A program made the position numbers and the translations under genes. This document shows positions 1-8,017 of a DNA stretch of 64,000 nucleotides, piece by piece. The stretch's first letter is position 1, and each line of letters begins with the position of its first letter. The notes below the pieces were generated by a model, which saw only the letters and a program-made list of their open reading frames with translations, was not told where the DNA came from and did no database searches. Source of the DNA: Mayfieldus sp963781495 (GTDB lineage: Bacteria > Actinomycetota > Thermoleophilia > Solirubrobacterales > 70-9); contig CAWAFX010000002.1 in the NCBI GenBank assembly GCA_963781495.1, positions 248,001-312,000 of the forward strand, read 5' to 3'.

Positions 1-772
1 GGGTCCCCTCCGACTCGATGTAGGCGCGGTGCTCGTCGATCCGGGCCACCAGCTCGTCGATCCCCTCCCCCTTCGCCGCCTCGGTGCGAAGGATCGGCAC
101 CTTCCAGCCCTCCCTGTTCTCGGCCAGGGAGAGGACGCCGCGGATCTCGCGCACCATCGTGTCGGTCATCGGGTGATCGGCCTTGTTGACGACGATCAGG
201 TCGGGGATCTCCATCACCCCGGCCTTCAGCGCCTGGATCGAGTCCCCCGAGCCCGGCATCAGCGCCAGGACGATCGTGTCGGCGTGGTCGACGATGTCGA
301 TCTCCCCCTGCCCCACCCCGACGGTCTCCAGCAGGACGTCGTCCTTGCCGGCTGCGTCCATCACCAGCGCCGCCTGCAGGGCGTGCTCCGAGAGGCCGCC
401 GAGGGCGCCGCGCGAGGCCATCGAGCGGATGAACACCCCAGGGTCGAGGAAGTGCTCCGAGAGCCGGATCCGGTCGCCGAGCAGGGCGCCGCGGGTGAAC
501 GGGCTCGAAGGGTCGATCGAGAGCACCCCGATCTCGCGCTCGGCGGCGCGCAGCTTGGTGACCAGGGCGCCGATGATCGTGCTCTTGCCGACCCCGGGCG
601 GGCCGGTGAAACCGACGATGCGCGCCCGCCCGGTGCGCGGATAGACCTCGCGCACCAGCTCCCAGCCGGCCGGATCCTCGGACTCGATCAGGGTGATCGC
701 CCGCGCCAGGGCGCGCTTGTCGCCCTCCAGCAGGCGCTCGGCAAGCGAGGCGGATTTGGCTGCCTCAGCCAT
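1..772 (-). CDS. meaB: MeaB/ArgK-type GTPase, methylmalonyl-CoA mutase chaperone (3' end cut by window)
   Basis: A SIMIBI-class GTPase that loads and protects the adenosylcobalamin cofactor of methylmalonyl-CoA mutase or related mutases. Reading the minus strand from ATG at 772 gives MAEAAKSASLAERLLEGDKR. A Walker A motif GPPGVGKST follows near residue 55, then the family signature ETVGVGQGEIDIVDHADT and the guanine-specificity motif VVNKAD. About 257 residues are present; the family is usually 310-330, so the C-terminal dimerisation arm lies outside the window. The start is 18 bp from the divergent acyltransferase. No mutase gene is visible here. The family call is secure; which mutase it serves is unknown. 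Confidence 0.93.
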   Translation of the reverse strand, partial: MAEAAKSASLAERLLEGDKRALARAITLIESEDPAGWELVREVYPRTGRARIVGFTGPPGVGKSTIIGALVTKLRAAEREIGVLSIDPSSPFTRGALLGDRIRLSEHFLDPGVFIRSMASRGALGGLSEHALQAALVMDAAGKDDVLLETVGVGQGEIDIVDHADTIVLALMPGSGDSIQALKAGVMEIPDLIVVNKADHPMTDTMVREIRGVLSLAENREGWKVPILRTEAAKGEGIDELVARIDEHRAYIESEGT

Positions 773-790
773 CAGCCGGCTGAGTCTAGA

Positions 791-1423
791 GTGCGCCTCC
801 CCGTGATCCGCCTCGCCCGCTTTCTGGCCCAGAACCGGATGCTGACGCCGAACTACGGACGGCTCTGGCTCCGCTATCTGCGCCGGCGGCTGTTCACCCA
901 CGCCGGCTGGCGCTGGCAGACGACGGGCATGGTCTTCTTCGGCCGCCGGCTCGAGCTCCAGGTCGGCCGCAAGGGGCGGATCAGGTTCGGGCGCTTCGTC
1001 TGGATCGGCGACCGGACCAAGATCCGCTGCCACGAGGGCGTGGTCGAGATCGGCGACAAGACCGTGTTCGGGCAGGAGTGCACGATCTCCGCCTACCAGC
1101 GGGTGCGGATCGGCGAGCAGTGCGTGATCGCCGACCGGGCGATGTTCATCGACTTCGACCACGGGGTGGCCGAGGTCGAGCGGCCGATCCGGGTCCAGGG
1201 CATCTACAAGCGCGACACCGTCGTCGGCTCCAACGTCTGGATCGGCTACGGCGCCTGCGTGCTGCGCGGCGTGCGGGTCGGCGACAACTCGGTGATCGGC
1301 ACCAACGCCGTGGTCACCAGGGACGTCCCCGCCAACGCGGTGGTCGGCGGGGTGCCGGCGAAGGTGATCAGGATGCGCGAGGCGCCGAGCGACCTGCGCT
1401 GGCCCGACCCGGTCGAGCCCTAG
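791..1423 (+). CDS. Hexapeptide-repeat (left-handed beta-helix) acyltransferase
   Basis: An O-acetyl/acyltransferase of the LbH family, similar in type to WcaF/maltose acetyltransferases and to mycobacterial Rv3034c. From about residue 65 it shows repeated hexapeptides (VGRKGRIRFGRFVWIGD, VEIGDKTVFGQECTIS), the extended loop with the acyl acceptor-site motif FIDFDHGV, and a typical C-terminal coil ending VVGGVPAKVIRM. The open frame runs much further upstream, but similarity begins here. I chose GTG 791 because it clears the divergent meaB start; GTG 803 and ATG 839 are alternatives. Its stop overlaps the convergent glycosyltransferase stop in the shared tetramer CTAG. The context suggests acylation of a glucan or lipopolysaccharide; this is inference. 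Confidence 0.82.
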   Translation: MRLPVIRLARFLAQNRMLTPNYGRLWLRYLRRRLFTHAGWRWQTTGMVFFGRRLELQVGRKGRIRFGRFVWIGDRTKIRCHEGVVEIGDKTVFGQECTISAYQRVRIGEQCVIADRAMFIDFDHGVAEVERPIRVQGIYKRDTVVGSNVWIGYGACVLRGVRVGDNSVIGTNAVVTRDVPANAVVGGVPAKVIRMREAPSDLRWPDPVEP

Positions 1424-2613
1424 GCGCGGCTGGTCTCCGCGACCAGGTCCTCGTAGACCGCCGCGGTGCGGCCGGCGACGTCGGCCCAGTCGAAGCGGCG
1501 GATGTGCTCGAGTCCCTCGCTGACCAGGCGCTGGCCGAGCTTCTCGTCGGCGAGCACCCGCACCGCCATCTCGCCCAGGGCCTCGGGGTCGCGGGCGCGG
1601 AAGCGCAGCCCGGCCTCCTCGTGCGGGACCACCTCGCGCAGTCCGCCGGTGTCGGCGACCAGGCAGGGACAGCCCGACGCCATCGCCTCCAGGGCGACGA
1701 GGCCGAAGGGCTCGTAGATCGAGGGCACGACGCAGACGTCGGCGATCGGGTAGAGCGAGTGCAGGACGTCGTCGCCGATCCAGCCGAGGAAGGTGCCGTG
1801 CTCCATCAACCCGAGCTCCGAGGCCTGGCGGCGCAGCTCGGCCTCGTGGGTACCGGATCCGGCGACCAGGAAGCGGGTCCCGGGCAGGCGCTCGACGACC
1901 CGCGGCATCGCCTCCAGCGCCAGCTGGAAGCCCTTCTCGTAGACGAGCCGGCCGACCAGCAGCATCAGCTTCTCGTCCGGCTGGGCGAACTGGAGCCGCA
2001 GGCGCCGCAGCTCGGCCGGGTCCTGGGGCTGCAGGTCGCGGGGGTCGATCCCGTTCGGGATCACCGCGACCCGCTCCTCCTCGACCCCGAAGATGTCGGC
2101 GATCTGCTCGCGCATGTAGAAGGAGCAGGCGATCACGCGGTCGGAGCGGTTCGTGATCCAGCGCTCGACCCCGTGGATGTAGGACTGGGGGTGCTTGTCG
2201 ACCCAGCCCTGGTGGCGCCCGTGCTCGGTGGCGTGGATCGTCGTCACCAGCGGCGCCCCGAAGCGCTTGGCGAGGTGGTCGCAGGCATTGGCGACCAGCC
2301 AGTCGTGGCCGTGGACCAGATCGAAGGAGAAGCGGTCCCCTAGCTCGACCCCGGCCGCCAGCATGTCGGAGTTCATCCGCTCGACCCAGGCCACGAACTC
2401 GCCCAGGTCGGTCGGCCGCTTCGGCTCGCGGATGCGGTGGATCCAGACCCCGCCGGCGGACTCCTCGGCCGGCGACTCCTCGCCGCCGCGAGTGAGGACG
2501 TGGACGTCGAAGTCGAGCTCGACCAGCGCCTCGGCGAGCTTGCGCACGTGGCGCGCGAGGCCGCCCTCAATCAGAGGCGGGTACTCCCAGGAGAGGATCA
2601 GCAGCCGGGTCAC
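1420..2613 (-). CDS. GT4-family glycosyltransferase (glycogen synthase-like, Rv3032 type)
   Basis: A retaining GT-B glycosyltransferase predicted to build an alpha-1,4-glucan chain. The N-terminus MTRLLILSWEYPPLIEGGLA carries the glycine-rich nucleotide-sugar loop. HGHDWLVANA and VIPNGID are typical of glycogen-synthase-like GT4 enzymes. The C-terminal half has VGRLVYEKGF and the EX7E-type catalytic region PSIYEPFGLVALEAMASG. At 397 residues it matches the mycobacterial Rv3032 size range. It starts with GTG 4 bp after the GH57 stop, so it is the last gene of a methyltransferase-GH57-GT4 operon. By analogy with Rv3032 the donor would be UDP- or ADP-glucose. The family call is firm and the substrate is inferred. 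Confidence 0.88.
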   Translation of the reverse strand: MTRLLILSWEYPPLIEGGLARHVRKLAEALVELDFDVHVLTRGGEESPAEESAGGVWIHRIREPKRPTDLGEFVAWVERMNSDMLAAGVELGDRFSFDLVHGHDWLVANACDHLAKRFGAPLVTTIHATEHGRHQGWVDKHPQSYIHGVERWITNRSDRVIACSFYMREQIADIFGVEEERVAVIPNGIDPRDLQPQDPAELRRLRLQFAQPDEKLMLLVGRLVYEKGFQLALEAMPRVVERLPGTRFLVAGSGTHEAELRRQASELGLMEHGTFLGWIGDDVLHSLYPIADVCVVPSIYEPFGLVALEAMASGCPCLVADTGGLREVVPHEEAGLRFRARDPEALGEMAVRVLADEKLGQRLVSEGLEHIRRFDWADVAGRTAAVYEDLVAETSRA

Positions 2614-2617
2614 TTGA

Positions 2618-4024
2618 CTAGGGCTCGAGCAGGGGGACGAGGCTGAGGTCGGGTGCCAGGGCTCGCATGCACGGGTCAGGGCTGCGCGCGGAGTCTATGG
2701 CCTCAAGCATCGCCTCGGAGTGGTCGGTGGCGCGCTTGAAGGGGTAGTCGCCGGCCTGGCCGCGCCCGTCGAGGAAGGCCCAGTCACTGGCCTGCAGGGC
2801 GAGCAGCTCGCGCGCTGCGCGCAGCGCGCGAGCCCCGTTGAGCCCTTCGCCGAGCGCCCGCAGCAACCGCAGCTCGCTGCGGCGCGCGCCCCAGGCCAGG
2901 TCGGCGACCGGCGGCGAGTCCCAGGTGCGGAGGTCCTTGCCCTCCCCCCAGCTGGAGGCGTACAGCGTTCTCCTCTCCGGCTCGTGCTCTTGCAGCGCCC
3001 GCGGCAGGGTCAGCAGCCGCAGCCCGCCCTGCGGCGCCAGGCGCAGGACCTCGTCCAGCCAGACCGGACCCTCCGACCACCAGTGACCGAGCAGCTCGGT
3101 GTCGACGGCGAAGACGATCAGCCCGCGGCGGCCGCGGTGCTCACGGAAGCGCCGCAGCCGCTCCGCCGCGGCGGCGACGAACTCGGCCGCGTGGCGGCGC
3201 GCGGCCTGCTGCGCCTGCCCCGGGTCATAAGGGTCGCCGCCGATGCTCCAAAGCCTGATCCCGCGCATCGACTTGGCGGCGAACTGCAGATAGGCGGGGT
3301 CGGCCGGATAGCCGCTCTGCGACCAGAGCCACGAGATCGCCTCCCAGTCGATCGTGAATGCCACCGGCCCGGCCTCGGTCGCGGCCGGCGCCAGCGCCTC
3401 CATCCCCTCCTCGTGGCGGCTCTGGTCGAGGCAGAAGTAGGCGGCACCGGCTTCGGCCAGCGCCGCCTCGAGGCCGGGCGCGTAGGCGCACTCGGGCAGC
3501 CAGACGCCGCCGTCCCAGCCGAAGCGGCGGCGGTGCGAGCGCAGGCCGGCGTCGAGCTGCAGGCGCAGGCCGCCCGGCGTGGCGAGCAGCGGCAGCACCG
3601 CGTGGGTCGCCGACGACGCCATCAGCGCGATCCGGCCCTCGGCGGCGGCGGCGCGGAAGGCCCCGAGGACGTCGCCGCCGCAGGCGTCGAGCGAGGCGAG
3701 CGCAACCCGGTAGCGCTCCGCCTCGGCAAGCACGGCCTCGCGGAGCTCGGCGCTGACATCGCCGAGGTCGGCCTCGGCGGCGTCGATCCGCAGCCGGCGC
3801 AGGAATACCCGGAGGCGCTCCCGCACCCCCGCGTCCTCCAGCTGGTCGGCGAGGACCGGCGTCACCGTCATCGTCAGATCGCGGGCGACCTCCAGCACCG
3901 GCAGGTAGGAGCGCACCGCGGCGTCGAACAGCCACTCCTCGCCGAACGGGTAGGTGCCGAAGCCCTCCACGTAGGGCATGTGGCTGTGGAGGACGATCGC
4001 GAGGTCGCCTGCCGCGTCAGGCAT
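2618..4024 (-). CDS. GH57 1,4-alpha-glucan branching enzyme (Rv3031 type)
   Basis: A glycoside hydrolase family 57 (DUF1957-type) enzyme expected to introduce alpha-1,6 branches in an alpha-glucan. Visible family motifs are HSHMPYVEGFG (region 1), WLPECAYAPG with the predicted nucleophile Glu near residue 178, and FAVDTELLGHWWSEGP with the acid/base Asp near residue 307. The C-terminal helical domain ends with a region like SDWAFLDGRGQAGDYPFKRA. I use ATG 4024, giving 468 residues, rather than the longer frame from 4057. At 4024 it overlaps the upstream methyltransferase stop by 8 bp and starts just before the first conserved strand. The gene order matches mycobacterial Rv3030-Rv3031-Rv3032. 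Confidence 0.9.
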   Translation of the reverse strand: MPDAAGDLAIVLHSHMPYVEGFGTYPFGEEWLFDAAVRSYLPVLEVARDLTMTVTPVLADQLEDAGVRERLRVFLRRLRIDAAEADLGDVSAELREAVLAEAERYRVALASLDACGGDVLGAFRAAAAEGRIALMASSATHAVLPLLATPGGLRLQLDAGLRSHRRRFGWDGGVWLPECAYAPGLEAALAEAGAAYFCLDQSRHEEGMEALAPAATEAGPVAFTIDWEAISWLWSQSGYPADPAYLQFAAKSMRGIRLWSIGGDPYDPGQAQQAARRHAAEFVAAAAERLRRFREHRGRRGLIVFAVDTELLGHWWSEGPVWLDEVLRLAPQGGLRLLTLPRALQEHEPERRTLYASSWGEGKDLRTWDSPPVADLAWGARRSELRLLRALGEGLNGARALRAARELLALQASDWAFLDGRGQAGDYPFKRATDHSEAMLEAIDSARSPDPCMRALAPDLSLVPLLEP

Positions 4025-4763
4025 GACAGACGGCGAGAAAGTCCAGGGCGCCGTCAAGGCCCGTGTCCCCGAGCTTGAAGTCGGAGGCGCTGATCGCCGG
4101 CACGAAACGCGAGTAGAACGGCCGCGTCAGCCGCAGCGGCGGATGGATCCGGTCCCAGCCGAGCCGCAGCGCGATCTCGTGCGCGCGCAGCTTGCCGGCG
4201 TGGAAGAGGCCGAGGATCTCGACCCGCGAGAAGCAGGGCTCCAGCAGCTCGCGGTACTCCTGGGGCGTGTACTCGCGCAGGTGCCAGGGGTTGTCGGACT
4301 TCAGCGCCCCCGGCGGCGCCAGGGTGAGGCGGTTCGGGGTCGAGACGTAGGAGACGGGCGCCAGGGAGGCGAAATGGCGCAGCAGCTCGGCCGGGCGCTC
4401 GACGTGCTCGATCGTCTGCAGGAAGACGATCGCCTCCCGGGGCTCGGCGAAATCCTCGACCAGCGCCCGCTCGAAGCGCAGGTTGGGGCGCCGGTAGCGC
4501 AGCCGGGCGTGCTCGAAGGCCTCCGGGTTGGCGTCGACTCCGACCACCGCGGCGGCGCGCCGGGCGAGAAGGTCGGAGCCGTAGCCCTCGCCGCAGGCGA
4601 GGTCGGCAACCGTCAGCCCCGCGCAGCGCTCGGCGATCCACTTATAGGCGGCGACGTGGCGCCGGTACCAGTAGTTCTCCTCCGGAACGTCGGGCAGGGT
4701 GCGTTCGCCCGTCAGCTCGAGGGGCGGCACATCCGCTGGCTGGTTCTGCTGGGCGTGCGACAC
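4017..4763 (-). CDS. Class I SAM-dependent methyltransferase (Rv3030 type)
   Basis: A 248-residue Rossmann methyltransferase. The SAM-binding motif I reads VADLACGEGYGSDLLA near residue 53, followed by the acidic ribose-binding residue in VVGVDANPEA and motif IV/post I FLQTIEHVERPAELL. The start is GTG 4763. It is the first gene of the three-gene operon and overlaps the GH57 gene, so translation is probably coupled. Mycobacterial Rv3030, in the same position, is linked to 6-O-methylation of glucose in methylglucose lipopolysaccharide. That role is inferred from gene order, since the fold alone does not give substrate. A second methyltransferase starts divergently 33 bp away. Confidence 0.85.
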   Translation of the reverse strand: MSHAQQNQPADVPPLELTGERTLPDVPEENYWYRRHVAAYKWIAERCAGLTVADLACGEGYGSDLLARRAAAVVGVDANPEAFEHARLRYRRPNLRFERALVEDFAEPREAIVFLQTIEHVERPAELLRHFASLAPVSYVSTPNRLTLAPPGALKSDNPWHLREYTPQEYRELLEPCFSRVEILGLFHAGKLRAHEIALRLGWDRIHPPLRLTRPFYSRFVPAISASDFKLGDTGLDGALDFLAVCHA

Positions 4764-4796
4764 CCTGGCGCGACCCTATCTCTAGCATTGCCGCCG

Positions 4797-5717
4797 ATGC
4801 CGGCACTTGGCGCAGGCGCCGCGCGCATAAGGGACGTCAACACTCGCTACCACGATGCGGCGGCGGCCTCCTATGACAGCAAGTGGGGGATCGACTTCGG
4901 CGAGGTGGGCCAGCGGCAGGTGCTCGCCAAGCTGGGCAAGGCGCTGGGGGAACAGCCGGCCTCGCCCTTCGGCGATGCGCTGGAGATCGGGTCCGGCACC
5001 GGCTACTTCACCCTCAACCTGCTGCAGCTGGGGCTGATCGAGCGGGCGACCGCGACCGACATCTCGCCCGGGATGCTGGCCGAGCTCGAGGCCAGCGCGG
5101 CCCGGCTCGGGCTGCAGGTCCGGACCGTGGCCAGCGACGCCGAGCAGCTGCCCTTCGAGGACTCGAGCTTCGACTTCGTCTTCGGCCACGCGGTCCTGCA
5201 CCACATCCCCGACCTCGGGCGGGCGTTCGCCGAGTTCGCCCGCGTGCTGCGCCCTGGGGGCACGATCGCCTTCTGCGGCGAGCCCTCGCGCAACGGCGAC
5301 CGGATCGCGGCGCTGCCGAAGCGCGCCGCGATGGCCGCGGCGCCGCTGTGGAGGCGGGCGATCGGAGCCGGCCCGCGCCGCGAGGAGCACTGGTACGGCG
5401 GCGAGAACGGCAGCGGCGAGCATCTGGAGCCCGAGGTCGACGTGCACGCGTTCTCGCCCGCGCAGCTGCGCGGGATGCTGGGCGCGGCCGGCTTCGAGCG
5501 CCCGCGGGTCCGCGGCGAGGAGCTGCTGGCCAACTTCTACGGTTGGGGCCTGCGGACGCTGGAGTCGACCGCCGAGCCCGACGAGGTGCCGGTCGGCTGG
5601 CGCCTTTTCGCCTTCCGCAGCTACCTGGCCCTGCAGCGTGTCGACAGCGCGCTGCTGGAGCCGCGCCTGCCGGCGGAGCTCTTCTACAACCTGGTCCTCT
5701 CGGCTAGCCGAACGTGA
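4797..5717 (+). CDS. Class I SAM-dependent methyltransferase (UbiE-like)
   Basis: A 306-residue methyltransferase of the Methyltransf_11 type. It contains ALEIGSGTGYFTLNLLQLG (motif I), TATDISPGMLAELEA (motif II), and DFVFGHAVLHHIPD followed by VLRPGGTIAFCGEPS. The C-terminal 100 residues form a separate domain with an aromatic segment (NFYGWGLRTLEST). The frame is open far upstream, but ATG 4797 gives the first residues that look like this family and lies just beyond the divergent gene's start. It converges on the DipZ-like gene with a 14 bp overlap of 3' ends. The substrate is unknown; proximity to the glucan cluster makes a sugar or lipid acceptor possible. Confidence 0.82.
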   Translation: MPALGAGAARIRDVNTRYHDAAAASYDSKWGIDFGEVGQRQVLAKLGKALGEQPASPFGDALEIGSGTGYFTLNLLQLGLIERATATDISPGMLAELEASAARLGLQVRTVASDAEQLPFEDSSFDFVFGHAVLHHIPDLGRAFAEFARVLRPGGTIAFCGEPSRNGDRIAALPKRAAMAAAPLWRRAIGAGPRREEHWYGGENGSGEHLEPEVDVHAFSPAQLRGMLGAAGFERPRVRGEELLANFYGWGLRTLESTAEPDEVPVGWRLFAFRSYLALQRVDSALLEPRLPAELFYNLVLSASRT

Positions 5718-7431
5718 ACGCGTAGCCGGAGATCCCCGGCGCGAAGCGCAGGGTCAGCCTGCGGTGCTCGACCCGCGGCAGGTCGACGAGGTCATAGAGA
5801 CGCTGGCCCCCGATCGTGGCGACGCCGCCGTGGACGTCCTTGCCCGCCAGCGAGTCCGGGATCGGGCGCCCGTCGAGCAGCACCCGCAAGGGCCGCGGCC
5901 CTTGCGGCGAGCCGAGGACCAGAAAGACGCGCCGGGCGCCGAAGGAGAGATCCACGGCCGCCCCGCGCTGCGCCGTCGCCGCCTCGGGGTTGATCCGCCA
6001 GCGCCCACCGTAGGCGAGGTAGTCGGGCGGCACCTGGCCGGCGGCCGGCAGCTTGTAGGTGTGCGATCCGGGCAGGGGTCCGTTTATGAAGCGCTGCGCC
6101 CGGCCGGCGCCGAGATAGCTCTCCGGCGTCGTCACCCCGGGCGACGGCGTCTGGGCCCTGACCCTCGCCGTGCCGGGCAGGCGGACGCCGCGCTCGGCCA
6201 GCAGCGAGCGAATCGCGCTCTCGGTGGTCCCGTAGTTGCCCTCGCCGAAGTGGACGTAGCGGATCCGGCCCTGGGCGTCGATCAGGTACTTGGCCGGCCA
6301 GTACTGGTTGCGGTATGCGTCCCAGGTGCCGTAGTCGTTGTCCTGGACGACCGGATAGGTGAGGCCATTGGAGGCGATCGCCGAGTCGACGTTGCCGGCC
6401 TCCTTCTCGAACGGGAACTCGGGCGTATGCACGCCGACCACGACGAGCCCGTCGCGGCGGTACTTGCGGGACCAGGCCTCGACATAGGGCAGCGTGCGCA
6501 GGCAGTTGATGCAGGTGTAGGTCCAGAAGTCCAGCAGCACTACCTTGCCGCGCAGGCCCGGGATCGAGAGCGGGCGCCCGCCGGGGGTGTTGAACCAGCG
6601 CTGGGTATCGGCGAAGTTCGGAGCCGTCGCCAGCACCGGCAGCTTCTTTCCCGCCGCGGCCTCGGCCTCCCCCGCCGCCGCCTGCACGCGGTGCCCCGAC
6701 AGCCGTGCGAGGTCGTCGTGGACCGCGGAGCTGTCCTCGATCGACTTCGTCGGGTTGACGAGGAAGTCGGGCGCCGACCTGGCGAGCGCGGTCTCGAAGC
6801 GGATGTCGGTGTTGGTCGCCAGCAGCACCGCGACGGCGATCATCACCGCCCCCATCGCGTAGTTGACCCGCCCCCGCAGCGGGCCCAGCCGGTCGGTGAC
6901 CCTGCGGCCGCCGAGCAGGATCGCGTAGAGCACCGCCGCCGAGCCGACCCCGTAGGCGAAGGCGACCAGAAGCTTGTCGACCGTGAAGGCCTGCGTGGCC
7001 GAGACCGTGATCACGCCGGCGAGGATCGGGCCTGCGCAGGGCGCGTAGACGAAGCCGAGGCTGGCTCCGAGCAACAGCCCGCCCCAGAAGCCGTCGCCGC
7101 GAAATCCGCTCGGGCCGCTGACCAGCCGCGAGGCGAAGGCCTCGACCCGGTCCGAGAGCGGGGGCAGCAGCAGCATCAGCCCGAAGACGCCGAGGACGAC
7201 GATCGCCAGCTTGCGGGTGAAGTCGTTCGGCAGGCCGAGGGCGTCGATCACGTAGACGAGCGCTACGGTCGCGAAGGTGAACGACAAAGCCAAGCCGGTG
7301 GCGACGCCGAGCGGCCGCCGCCTGCCGCCGGTGACGCCGGCCGAGAGCACCGCGGGGAGCACGGGCAGCACGCAGGGCGAAAGCGCGGTCCCTGCCCCGG
7401 CGATGAGCGCAAAGAGGATCAGCAGCGGCAT
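5704..7431 (-). CDS. DipZ-like CcdA-thioredoxin fusion, thiol-disulfide transport
   Basis: A membrane redox protein combining an electron-transporting CcdA half with an extracytoplasmic TlpA-like thioredoxin half, as in mycobacterial DipZ (Rv2874). The CcdA part has about six membrane helices with the paired cysteine motifs ALSPCVLPVLPAVL (Cys20) and VYAPCAGPILAG (about Cys136). The thioredoxin part has DFWTYTCINCLRTLPYVE with a CxxC near residues 305-308. A C-terminal beta-sandwich (DLSFGARRVFLVL) follows, also typical of DipZ. I prefer ATG 7431, at which the hydrophobic helix begins, over the in-frame start at 7455. Its 5' end overlaps the predicted start of the divergent lipoprotein. It probably supplies reductant to cytochrome c or extracellular protein thiols. 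Confidence 0.88.
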   Translation of the reverse strand: MPLLILFALIAGAGTALSPCVLPVLPAVLSAGVTGGRRRPLGVATGLALSFTFATVALVYVIDALGLPNDFTRKLAIVVLGVFGLMLLLPPLSDRVEAFASRLVSGPSGFRGDGFWGGLLLGASLGFVYAPCAGPILAGVITVSATQAFTVDKLLVAFAYGVGSAAVLYAILLGGRRVTDRLGPLRGRVNYAMGAVMIAVAVLLATNTDIRFETALARSAPDFLVNPTKSIEDSSAVHDDLARLSGHRVQAAAGEAEAAAGKKLPVLATAPNFADTQRWFNTPGGRPLSIPGLRGKVVLLDFWTYTCINCLRTLPYVEAWSRKYRRDGLVVVGVHTPEFPFEKEAGNVDSAIASNGLTYPVVQDNDYGTWDAYRNQYWPAKYLIDAQGRIRYVHFGEGNYGTTESAIRSLLAERGVRLPGTARVRAQTPSPGVTTPESYLGAGRAQRFINGPLPGSHTYKLPAAGQVPPDYLAYGGRWRINPEAATAQRGAAVDLSFGARRVFLVLGSPQGPRPLRVLLDGRPIPDSLAGKDVHGGVATIGGQRLYDLVDLPRVEHRRLTLRFAPGISGYAFTFG

Positions 7432-8017
7432 CTCCAAAAGACGTCCTCGGAGCAATGGTCACAGGTCGGCCTTCTCCGTTACAGCGGCCTCGGCCGCCCT
7501 CGCCTGCCTGCTGCTCACCGCCTGCGGCTCGGGGAGCGGGCACCCGGGCGGCCTCGTCGCCGCCTGCCCGCGGATCGAGGAGGGACGGGTGGCGGCGCTG
7601 GTCCGCGGCGCCGGCGGCGACCCGGCCGGACTGCGGCGCAGCTTCGGCGGCTCGGCGCTGCTCAGCCGTTGCATCTATCGCGGCCGCGGATTCAACCTCC
7701 AGCTCAGCCTCGACGCCCAGCACGACGCGGTGCGCGGCTACTTCAACCGGATGACCGAGTTTCAGCAGTTCAGCTCCCGGGGACGGGGCCTGCGACCGCA
7801 GCCGGTGGCGGGGATCGGGGACCGCGGAACCTCGGGCTACGGGGCCAACTGGCTGCCGGCCCTCGACCAGCTGTTCTCGGTCCGCAGCAAGCGGGTGCTG
7901 ATCGCGACCTTCTTCGTCCGCGGGGCGCCGCAGGCGCGCAATCGCGCCGGGGCGATCGCCCTGACCCGGGTCGCCTACGCCGCGCTCGGACTCGGCCGCG
8001 ACGCCGGCAAGGGCTGA
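7403..8017 (+). CDS. Predicted lipoprotein of unknown function
   Basis: An exported protein with a basic n-region, a hydrophobic core and the lipobox LLTAC near residue 41, followed by a GSGSG linker. It is therefore predicted to be anchored to the outer face of the membrane. The mature part (about 160 residues) contains two cysteines (AACPRIEEG and SRCIYRGRG) that could pair. I recognise no domain. ATG 7403 is the nearest in-frame ATG before the signal peptide, but it puts the start inside the divergent DipZ-like gene, so the true start is uncertain. The 3' end overlaps the convergent antiporter gene by 43 bp. Confidence 0.6.
   Translation: MSAKRISSGISKRRPRSNGHRSAFSVTAASAALACLLLTACGSGSGHPGGLVAACPRIEEGRVAALVRGAGGDPAGLRRSFGGSALLSRCIYRGRGFNLQLSLDAQHDAVRGYFNRMTEFQQFSSRGRGLRPQPVAGIGDRGTSGYGANWLPALDQLFSVRSKRVLIATFFVRGAPQARNRAGAIALTRVAYAALGLGRDAGKG

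Noticed and set aside
4055..4057. The longer start for the GH57 gene at 4057
   Set aside because: It would add 11 residues overlapping the methyltransferase further. ATG 4024 begins just before the conserved first strand and gives tight coupling.
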